DNA from: Lepidodermella squamata
Taxonomy: Eukaryota > Gastrotricha
DNA: 64,000 nucleotides
Direction: 5' to 3'
Assembly (NCBI GenBank): GCA_047495785.1
Contig: JBLDXI010000013.1
Location: forward strand, 2,666,001 to 2,730,000
The notes beneath the pieces are model-generated. The model was not told the origin of the DNA and ran no database searches. It was given only the letters and a program-made list of their open reading frames with translations. Shown here piece by piece: positions 1 to 10,100 of the stretch. The number at the start of each line of letters is the position of its first letter. Position 1 is the first letter of the stretch. A program made the translations under genes and the position numbers.

Positions 1-261
1 TCAAAAAAATGTATGATGTGTTTTCACACTGCTGGGCTGTGCAACAGCCAAATGCAATCGTTCTTCGAGCTGAAAATTTGTTGGGCGGGGTTGTATGCAA
101 AGAGGAGCTTCGATGTATTTATTCATCGATGAGCTTTGGGGAGCGATCTAACGGCAACACCGTTGTTCATTCTACCTATCAACTTAATCATACGAGTCAA
201 TAACGAAAACTGAAGTGGAATTTATTTAATGCGGCCAATAATATTATCGCGACAGAATCAA
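1..261. other. 3' flank of the CCDC166-like gene
   Basis: No gene is supported here. The reverse complement carries an AATAAA at 221-226, about 36 bases past the stop codon of the minus-strand gene, which is a good polyadenylation signal. The short open frame on the plus strand (9-203) has no recognisable content. Confidence 0.5.
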
Positions 262-2009
262 TCACCGATCAGTAGCCTGAGAAACCAAGACAGTATCCAT
301 GCTGAAATCAAATACTGATCCGGGATCGTTAGCTTGACTCGCAACAAGCTCCGCTGCCGTTGGAGCTTTCTCCATCTCTTCAATGAGCCTGGCAAAATTG
401 ACCTCTGTCTCTTTGTCCAATCTGATACCGAGGCGATCCAACAGCGCCTGTTCTTTTTGAGTCCGGATTCGCGCCAAATTATCTGCATACAACCGTTCGC
501 GGATCAATTCTGCGTGCTGTCGAGATAAGTTAGTCTATTACAACGATAAAGGCAATCATTAGCAAAGGATCGCCAATGATCAAATAAAGTCACCTTGTGG
601 TCACGAAGGGCTTTGGTTTCGCGAATGAGTTTTAAAATTTCGAACCGCAACTTTTTATTTTCGTCTTGAATACTCTCGGTATGTTTCCTCAAAAACTCCA
701 CCGCGCTTTTTGTGATTTTGGAGCTCATTTCTTGAACATGCTGATCGGCGTTCTCGCGCAACTGCTTTTTCTCCTTTTCTATCCGTTGGCGCAACTTGCT
801 TATTTCTTGGCCTTGCTGTATTCGCATTAGTTTAACTTCTCGGTTCAGCTGCTTTATTTTCGCCTCTTTCTCTTTTTGTACATCCTGGATAAGTGACGAT
901 GAAAATTAAAATTGGAGACAAAAAAGGCATTCAATTACTTTCAACGGCTCTAGCTCCGAAAGCTCTGCTCTTGTTTCTTGCAATTTTTGTTCCTTCTCCA
1001 GTAGAATTTTCCGGAGCTCTGAAAAACAGTACTCAAACATAAAGACTAATGCAAGTCGGCTAAAACAATACCTTCTTTCTTTAATTCGTACTCCCTCAGC
1101 ATTAGTTCCTTTTCTTGCTGAATTTTTTCTATTTCGACCTGGCAATAGTCGGTTATAGTGACTATATTTTCTTTTCGCTTAGCGATTTTGAGGTCGATGT
1201 AGCTGGCATACTTATGCTGAAGGTAAATCAAACGTAAAATGCAAGAATGCATATTATACGCAAGGCAAATGCATACATTTTGTATCCGAATTTCGTTTGA
1301 ACGCTCTTGCAATACGGAGTATTCCTCTTGCCTGGAAAGCATATTAGCTTGAGGGAAACAGAACATTTTGATAGTTGATTGAAACTTACAATGCCTTAGT
1401 GCGTGCTTTGAGCAGTTTGTGTTCGTCCTCCAGTTTTTCCAGCCTTGAAGCGAAATAATCAAGAGATAAAATGAATCTCAGTTTTAACCATTGAGCAAAT
1501 AATTAAATTTATTGTACTAGAGAACTGTTGTCTTAACGAATAATTAACCCTTGCTGTTTGCCACCCTTCAGGATAGCAATCACGCTGAACCCCCAAAGTA
1601 AGCTGACTATCAGACGCGTAAGAACCATAAGAAGATTATTTTTATTTCCGTGGGCAGAAAAAATAATGCCATTTACAAATGACTGTTGAGTTTTAAGCCG
1701 TTCTGAAATCAGGAAATCATTGAGAAAAACGCTGCGACCCTTATTCTAAAAGCTACTGTAATACTTTAGAATCCGAATAAAGATAAGAAATTTTGAAAAA
1801 CTGCTTTATATTAAAAAAACAAGATTCGGATCAGAATCTGATTTCTTGATTTTATAAGGTTGTAAGATTTAATTCTTCAAAATGGAAACTTACTCCTCTT
1901 GCAAAAGAACCTCTTTCAGCGGCGGCTGATTAGCATTGGGATCAGCTGGAGGAGCGTCCTTCTTTTTTGACCCTCCGCTTTTCTTTTTCTTGTTTTTGTC
2001 TTTCGACAT
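262..2009 (-). CDS. CCDC166/DUF4515-like coiled-coil protein
   Basis: Exons on the minus strand, in transcript order: 2009-1894, 1443-1390, 1331-1277, 1216-1072, 1018-939, 884-594 and 516-262. All phases agree and give about 331 residues. The N-terminus is a Lys-rich tail (MSKDKNKKKKSGGSKKKD) and the rest is almost continuous coiled coil. The block around ELEPLK, followed by a stretch rich in R, E and Q and then ALRDHK, follows the order of the DUF4515 domain of vertebrate CCDC166, which has a similarly basic start; human CCDC166 is about 440 residues. Members of this family occur in animals with motile cilia or flagella, and the molecular role is not established. The first intron (1444-1893, about 450 bp) is much longer than the others and could hide another small exon. 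The gene lies head-to-head with RPL22. Family membership is fairly sure; the exact orthologue is not. Confidence 0.72.
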
Positions 2010-3064
2010 AGCTGCCCAATTTGTTAGTAACAGATAACAATAAAGGAGATCGGATATCTGAATAAAACAATGTTGCATTAAAAATTATTCAATTTTTCTC
2101 TGTCATAAGATTTATCTCATGATTGGATTGGAAAAATTATAGTTCACACTTGGAGAATGGATTGAGCTAACGCAACCAATTGCCATTCCTGGTTCATCAA
2201 GAGTGATGGTTTTCATGGGTGCTATCGACATGCAATTACCAGTAGAGAAAACTACGCATTAGAATAACTAATTTATAAACAAGGTCGCTAACAATTCGAT
2301 CGTTGAAAAACTCGACAATGAGAAGGATGGCCAGGCAAGCTAGGCGTTGTCATAACAACGACAAATATAAAATTACGTCAAATAGTTTTTTACTTTATTC
2401 AATTAATTTTCTAAAATAATTTTAAAATGTTGGCCTCGTTTAAATAACACATCGAAATTTTTGACCCCTTCCGACCACGCGACAAAAATGTTTTGTAGAG
2501 CTTTTCCACGCTGTCTCAAGTGTAAGCTCTCACTCTCTCAATGTTGAGCATCGAGATAGTACATGCCTTTCTCGCGATATGCTTTGGCCTATTGCTTCGC
2601 GCCGTGCTGCGCTGCTTTGATGAAGAGCGGACTTTTCTCTCTTGATCTTGATACTAGTTACTTCGGGTATGCGTTATGTAGCTCATCGCTCTTTTGCAAC
2701 ACTTTCAAATTCCATTTTTTGTGACACTGCGAGATCTTCGACCTACCGTCGCTTTGACCTGGGTGATAACGAATAACAATTTAGAAATACATTGAATTGA
2801 TACCACATGTTTTGATAGCCTGTTTTCGTAGCCAAGCTCAAATGGAAATTGCCACTAATTATTAAATGATATATCATTATCGATGTCATTATGATGCGCT
2901 GCTGCATCCGGCAAAGCTTTTCAGTTTCTATTTTAATTGTTTTTTTCACATGTTTCCCAATATTAATCCTAACGATGCGGCGCCATCTTATGACAGGGAT
3001 AATTTATTTTCCTTGCTTAATATATAGGATTTAAGAAGTAGTAACTTCAATCCGCTTCGAAACA
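2010..3064. other. Divergent intergenic region, CCDC166-like / RPL22
   Basis: About 1 kb between two divergently transcribed genes, so it should contain both promoters. I see no conserved protein in its short open frames and no RNA gene I can support. AT-rich with a short GC-richer patch near 2460-2640. Confidence 0.4.
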
Positions 3065-3595
3065 ATGGTGAGCTTCTTTAGATACTTTGAAGACTGTTAT
3101 CTTTACTATTGTTTTAAATCAGGTTGTCAAGACTAAGAGCAAGAAGTCCAAGGCACCTCACCCCAAGGGAACATCTGGTCCTCGCAAAACCAAGAGCAAG
3201 CGCACCACCTGGAAGTACACGCTTGAATGCAAACAGCCAGTCGAGGATGGCATCATGGATGTCGCTGACTTCGAGAAGTACCTCCGTGATCGTATCAAGA
3301 TTAATGGAAAAACTAACAACCTGGGCACCAATGTTCAGTTGGAGCGGTTGCAGAAACACAAAATTGTTGTTACTGCTAACATTCTCTTCAGCAAACGGTA
3401 GCAATCTCACGATTGTTTTCCGATAATGCTAAAGACAATTTTGTGTCGTCCTCTCACAGGTATCTGAAGTATTTGACTAAGCGTTATTTGAAAAAGAATA
3501 ACCTCCGTGACTGGCTTCGCGTTGTCGCCTCCTCGAAAGACGCCTACGAGCTGCGCTACTTCCAGATCAGCAACGAGGATGAAGATGAGAAATAA
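3065..3595 (+). CDS. RPL22: 60S ribosomal protein L22 (eL22)
   Basis: Structural protein of the large ribosomal subunit. Exons 3065-3067, 3123-3397 and 3460-3595 give 137 residues (human eL22 has 128). The core runs from a basic N-terminal tail into [17 protein letters not shown], then the [19 protein letters not shown] block across the second splice, and ends in the acidic EDEDEK tail typical of the family. The first coding exon is only the ATG: the donor GTGAGC follows it directly and the next exon begins with GTT GTC AAG. An AATAAA lies at 3676-3681. PGD follows on the same strand 161 bp downstream. Identity is certain; the start is supported by the conserved length. Confidence 0.97.
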
Positions 3596-3756
3596 GTAAC
3601 TCATTTCAAAGTCAGGTCGAGCAGATAGTGCGCATTGAAATTTCTGTGGTATCCTAATTTTGCGAGAAAAAGGGGAATAAAATGAGAGAATTTGGTGCAT
3701 TTTCATGCTTTCTTTTAATAGACTTTACCGTTATAAAAGTATAATACTTCAAAATC

Positions 3757-5383
3757 ATGGCCGAAACGTAAGGTTATCCTCATTTCGTGGGCATTAATTT
3801 ATTCAGTTGATTTTCTCAGCGCTGACATTGCCGTGATTGGACTTGCCGTTATGGGCCAGAATCTCATCTTGAACATGAACGACCACGGTTTCGTCGTGTG
3901 CGCTTACAACCGCACCGTGGAGAAAGTTGACGAATTCTTGCAAGGCGCTGCTAAGGGTACCAACGTTGTTGGTGCCCATTCGGTCGAGGAAATGATTCGC
4001 CTCCTGAAAAAGCCCAGGCGCATCATGCTCATGGTCCGCGCTGGCTCAGCTGTTGACGACTTCATCAAGCTTGTTCTGCCTCATCTTTCTGCCGGTGACA
4101 TTATTATCGACGGCGGAAATTCGGAATATGTCGACACCAACGTAATTATATTATAATAACCTGTTTTAGATTAGTTCTGAAATATCCCTGTTACATAGCG
4201 CCGTTGTGCTGAGCTCCGCCAAAAAGGTATATATTTCATTGGAACCGGTGTTTCTGGTGGCGAGGAGGGTGCTCGCAAGGGACCTTCTATTATGCCTGGT
4301 GGACACATTGAGGCATGGCCCCACGTGAAGAATATTTTCCAGTCGATCGCTGCCAAAGTTGGCGAAGAAGACTGTTGCGATTGGGTTGGAACTGACGGTG
4401 CAGGGCATTTTGTGAAAATGGTCCATAACGGCATTGAATACGGAGATATGCAAATCATTGCTGAAACTTACAGTTTGATGGAACATGTGGGTGGTATGTC
4501 ATATGATGCGATGGCTGATGTTTTCGATCGATGGAACGGTGGTGAACTTGAGTCTTTCTTAATCGAAATTACTGCCGGAATTTTGCGCTACCGTGACCCT
4601 GCCTCTGGACAACATTTAGTTCCATTGATTCGAGATGCTGCCGGCCAGAAAGGCACCGGAAAATGGACTGGCATTGCCGCTTTGCAGTTTGACATGCCGC
4701 TGACACTGATCGCAGAATCCGTGTTTGCTCGCCAACTGTCGGCAATGAAAGATGACCGAGTTGCCGCCAGCGAGATTCTAGGCGGGCATGCTCTTGAGAA
4801 TAAACAGAAGCTGACTCAAGCCGATTTGCAATCGTTCAACGAAGACTTGAAGAGCGCACTTTACGCGGCTAAGATTATTTCTTACGCTCAAGGGTACATG
4901 CTACTGAAGGCTGCCGCTGCCAACTTCAACTGGCAGTTGAACTTGGGCAACATCGCCTTGATGTGGCGAGGAGGTTGTATCATTCGAAGCCGCTTCTTGG
5001 GTAACATCCGTGACGCGTATGCTCGCGATCCCGATCTCCGTAATTTGATGTTGGACGGCTTTTTCAGCCAAGTTCTGCACAAAACCATTGTGAGAGTTTA
5101 ATTCCCTTGTTTAAAAATTGCTCATTTTCCTATTTTCAAGCCTGGTTTGCGTCGTGTTGTGTGCCGCGCTGTTTCTGTCGGAATTCCAGTTCCGTGCCTG
5201 TCAGCTGCAATGTCATTTTACGATGGTTTCCGTTCCAGCCGTCTGCCTGCCAACCTGTTGCAGGCCCAGCGTGATTACTTTGGAGCCCACACCTACGAGC
5301 TGAGCAGCAACCCCGGCGTGTTCCATCACACTGACTGGACCGGCCATGGCGGAAAGACTGCATCGTCTCAGTACACGGCATAA
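3757..5383 (+). CDS. PGD: 6-phosphogluconate dehydrogenase, decarboxylating
   Basis: Third enzyme of the oxidative pentose phosphate pathway. It converts 6-phosphogluconate and NADP+ to ribulose 5-phosphate, CO2 and NADPH in the cytosol. Exons 3757-3767, 3820-4141, 4199-5089 and 5141-5383 give 488 residues (human 483). Visible signatures are the Rossmann start [13 protein letters not shown], the substrate motif [25 protein letters not shown], the catalytic-lysine region [16 protein letters not shown], and the C-terminal [14 protein letters not shown]. The glycine of GLGVMG found in many homologues is Ala here (GLAVMG), as in several animal enzymes. The first coding exon is only 11 bases (MAE plus part of T). 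Complete and apparently functional. Confidence 0.97.
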
Positions 5384-7188
5384 CTATCGTATAAAACCAT
5401 GAAACTGGCCAAGCTTTGAGACTTTATTGACAAAATGATAAGAGAAATTGTTATTTCTATGTCTATTTTTTTGCTTGCGGATGTTGAATTTGAGGCACAA
5501 TGTCACGCTTATGGCTGCACTCACTCCTGTTTTGTAACGAAAGAATAACAAAGATTTCATAAAACCGGTTGTCATTTATGCTTATCGACAATAATTACGG
5601 TGTCATTTCAACCACGTACAATCTGTGCTATCGTATTTTATGATGATTCTGAATAATAGCTACGTTCGAAAATACTTGCGGAGTTTCCAAGTTTGACGAT
5701 AAAGACTGAATAAATTGAGTGGTTTCCCCAGTTTCAGCTACCTTATTATTTTCACGATCGATCAATTATCACGTGCCTAGTTGATTAATAAGCAGAATAA
5801 CTTGCACTCAGAATTCAGTCATGCATTGTCAAACTACGAACCTACGCCCAAATTCCTGCCTGCTTTCTTGTTACCGTCGAACATTGATACTTTATTTGAG
5901 CAAAACTAACATGCATACTAAGCTGTTTAACAGATTTCGTAGTGAGGTAAATCACATTTATTGTACAATATTTTCTTTGTTATGTTAGATTTTACATGTG
6001 AAGTCATTCGCTAATACCCACTCTCACACTGACGACGGCGAAAATCAAAAGTACAGGTAGGCATTAGTGAACTATTTTTGACACGTTTTGATTTGCCGAG
6101 TTTTCGCGCTTTCAAGTAGGTAGTAGGAGTAGCTGCAGGAAAGACGATAGAGATATTATGCAAATTGTGCGCTAATCTGAACCGGCGTTACTTAAATTCC
6201 GTGCGCCGACAGGCGTATCGATCGAGGGACTGCTTTTCTCGCGACGGAAACGTGGCTCTCAACTCGATTTATAATGACTTTCATGCGTGGTTTGCTGAAA
6301 ACTGCGAACGAGTACTAATGGCCGGAATTCGAATGCGCGTTCTCAAACTAATGACTTGTAGCCAAAAAATTTCAGTCTTACGATCGATTAGGAATTGAAG
6401 CCGCGCGACAAGTCGTTATTTTGGCGATCAAAAGTCGCGCGCCCGATGATTATCTCGAGAAGAGAAACACGCGCGCTGCTCTGATAATTAGGCGGCGCGG
6501 CGCGGGCAGCGTTGCGCACGGCGATGCGCCTGGCACGCTTCGATCTCTAAGGCTTCAAGAGCGCATTAGTTGTGTACGCGCGCGCTCGCGTTTATGGCCC
6601 AGTTTATAGCATCCCGAACGGTTTTTACAGCGCTGTGCGCCGCATCCAGAATGGTAAGTGTGTAAACACAGCCGTCTGCTGCGTGATGGATCCATGGGCT
6701 TGCTGCTGCTTCTGCTGCTGCCTGTATTCGCTTCGCCCGGGCCCGCGTTACCATTATGCTGCCGTGTTTTAATGCCCGGTATCGTTCTTTTATGAGCTGA
6801 TAGAGGTAGCATAGTCCTAGCTATCTGCATTGGCTTCTGTACATCGACCTGTGTTATCCACGCGTCGTGAATCGCGATTTGAGGACTCACGGTCGCTCGT
6901 ACACACATATTATATACACCCGCCATGAATAGTTTTTTAGGCGCGCGCGTGCCCGCGAATTCAATTCCCGTCGATTGATCAAATTGAATTTTGTGGTCGC
7001 GGTAATGAGCTCGCGCCTTCGCTGAATGCGTCTGCTGCGATCAATAACCCAAAGATTTTGCAACCCTCGTCCACTTCAGTTAACTAATTCATTTTTTTCG
7101 TAGACGTGAATTTATGCTTGCGCCGACACTGATGACACTGGCAACAAGCTGCTGGCCCCCGCCGCCTAACTGAAACAGCACACACTTC
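5384..7188. other. Intergenic region and CAMTA 5' leader, with CpG-rich stretch
   Basis: From 5384 to about 6100 the DNA is AT-rich and featureless. From about 6400 to 7070 it becomes rich in CpG and runs of CGCG. A strong splice donor (GGTAAGTG) at 6654-6661 and a pyrimidine-rich acceptor ending at 7102 fit a non-coding first exon of CAMTA spliced to the exon that contains its ATG. A stop codon in frame just before that ATG (7171-7173) supports the chosen start. The longer open frames in the CpG-rich part look like by-products of the base composition. Confidence 0.45.
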
Positions 7189-10100
7189 ATGGACCTCCTC
7201 GACGGGGTCGCTAACGAGTGGCAGTCTTTTGACGATGTCGATGTTGCGTCAGAGAGTATACCAAGCGTGCTCAGTGGCACTTTTTCGAAGCAGGAAAGCG
7301 CCGATGATGGTATTTTGCCCCAATATTACCTATTGATACTACTCTAATTTTAATTTTTTTTGTAGTAGCAGCTATGAATTTACCGGACGTTACCCCGGCC
7401 ACCTGCATGCCGGCTACAAAGCATTCTTGGAATACTAACGAGGAGGTTGCCGCTATACTTTTGGCTTTCGACCGGCACGAACACTGGCAACACCGATCAC
7501 TAACTTTGCGACCTTTTTCGGGTTCGATGTTTCTCTACAACCGAAAGGAGATCAAATTTAGACAGGACGGCTACGCCTGGAAAACGGGCAAGAAGGGCAA
7601 GTTGCGCGAGGATCATATGAAGCTGAAAATAGGCGGTGTCTCAGCCATTTATGGTCTATATGCCCACTCAGCAATTTTATCGACCTTCCATCGTCGCTGC
7701 TACTGGCTATTAGCGCGGCCGAATCTCATTCTTGTTCATTATCTCAATGTCATTCCCAAAGGTAATTTTTTCAGTTGATTCATTATTGCTCATAAGCCCG
7801 TATTATAATTTGTAGATGATGCCATAAAGCTGTCTCTTGGGCCAGCTACCAGTCTTTCAACCGATGGAAACTTCGCGGCATCTTCGCCGCCATCTTCGAC
7901 ATCAGCCTTAAACCGCGACTCGATATTGCAGCAACTGTGTCCTATGTTCGGCTTGCCTTTCCCCTTAAACCATCACCATCAGCAAGGTACCGTCGCTTTT
8001 TCCGTCGGAAGCGGTGACGAAAGCCCTGCAGCAATGCAACAGCGGGTGAGTTTTTACTCGAGTCCTCATTTTTCCAAAAAAAATATGGCCTGAATGCTCG
8101 TTCGCCCTCGCCCTCTTCAACGAAGGATAAGTAAACAAGCAGGAGAAAAAACCTTCGATGAAAGCAATGCGCTTGCACAAAGGCAACCCTACGGGCTGCG
8201 TATTTTTTATTACCTGCTCAATAATTTCACGAGCGTGTGAAAATTATCATGTGTTTGAACTGAATTCAGGCGATAAATGCCTTCATTCATTATTCAATCA
8301 AGATTCTTCAATTTTCGAGTGTTAAATCGATCTGATATAGGAATTATATTTAGCTTCTAGATGGCCATTTCACGGGTTGCTTTGGGAGCTATTCTAGATT
8401 GAAAAATTTGATTACACAAATTGGCAATAGCAATTTAACTTCGTTCGCAAACTTGTTGCACATATCTATAAGAGGACGCCATATATTACTCGTTGTGGTC
8501 AGCCAATTTGCGCTTCAGACCTTTTTGAATGCTACACACGAATCTCAAGGTTTAAAATGACCACTATTTGCATTTCCATCGTCTTGCGCAGCGCTTTTTC
8601 GGTTGATTTAAGAAAATAAAAAACTTGCACCGAGCTAATTTGTGAAGTGAAATTGACGAAAAGTTCAAGATATGGGTGATCCCACGCGTTGCGGACAGAC
8701 AAAAATGACAAAATCCGAAAATTCGTATGTCATTGTAAAATAATCTGAGTTCCTCGTTACGAAAACCTTAGGTGAATTTTGTAGCGCAACAATCATTCTT
8801 TGTAAAGAACATTTTCCCAGATTTTTTGGACAATTTGTTCACAAAAAAAATTGTCAAAATGTCGCGTTGCGGACAGACAAATTCAATGTGTCAGTTTTGG
8901 GTACTACATTTTATTGCTCCAATTCTCGCATAAATAGCGAGGCTATGAGAGTAATAATGTTTTTAAGGTCATAGGGTCACTAATTGGGATAAATGGGGAA
9001 AAATAAATGTCCTCCTTTTGTCACGGTCCACATTCTAAAATAACCATGTCGCGGACAGACAATCATTTTTAGGCCGATAGTTGCCATAAAAAAATGTTTC
9101 CAAAATTTCATATTCCGAGCGCACTGGAAATGAATGTTTCGTTATTTTTCAGTTTGAAATGTTGGTTCGGCTCGTTGATATGGCCCTACCAGCGAAGCCT
9201 AATTGCGATCCAGTGATAAATAGCAGCAGCTCTTTCGCCGACCTCGCCAGCACCTCGCAACAGGCCTATTCAGCGTCGATGATGTCGCCCCTGAACCCGC
9301 GCCTTGCCGGCACCCCGGTTAACGTTCCTTCGCCTTCAACACGCCCTATTTTGCCTAAATCAGCCTGCGCGACTTCGACCAGTGAGTTGGCCTGTCCGCA
9401 GTCGATGATGGAATGCAGCAACGGCAGCTACTATCAACAACAATGCATGCCGCCTCCACCGCCTCCTCACCCGGTCAGTGCGGCTATCAATGTTCGATCC
9501 AACAAACGGCCTCTCGATCCAAATGTTGGCGGCATCATGTACGTCGACGATATTCAAAACCTCACAGGTTCGTCACAACAAGAGCCGACGGCGTATGTCG
9601 TGAACTCGCCTCAGCCTTACGTGTTCTGGAATTCTTCGCAACTGCAGCTAGTCCAGCAACCTCAACAGAAACCATTTTTCGGCAGTTATTCCTCCGACGC
9701 CGCGTCGCCTCGACGCGTTTCGTGCTCGAGCGGCGTCGGAGGTACGGTAGCACACGCCGCGCTTCAGTCGACCTTCTCAGCCCCGTGTTCCGTTGACCAG
9801 CAGCAACAACAGCAATCTTCTTCCATGTCGTATTCTGGTGGTGGCGGCGATGATTCAGCCTCCAACTTTTTCTCCTCATTTGCCTCGTCTGGTGGCGGCA
9901 ACGATGCCGATATGCTATTCCCGCCTTTTGCCGATATATCGTCGGCCGATGTTGACGAGCTGTTGCAGTGCAACTCGCCGCTGACATCAATGCCGCCCCA
10001 ACCACTAGCTAATCGCGACTTGCCCTCATCTTCGTCTTCTTCCTCGCTATCGTCAATGATGATGGCGATGGATCAGCAACAGCAACATTTCCAGTATCAG

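Noticed and set aside
6421-6926. Several overlapping open frames on both strands near the CAMTA leader
   Set aside because: High CpG and GC content removes stop codons in all frames; none shows a domain or splice support.
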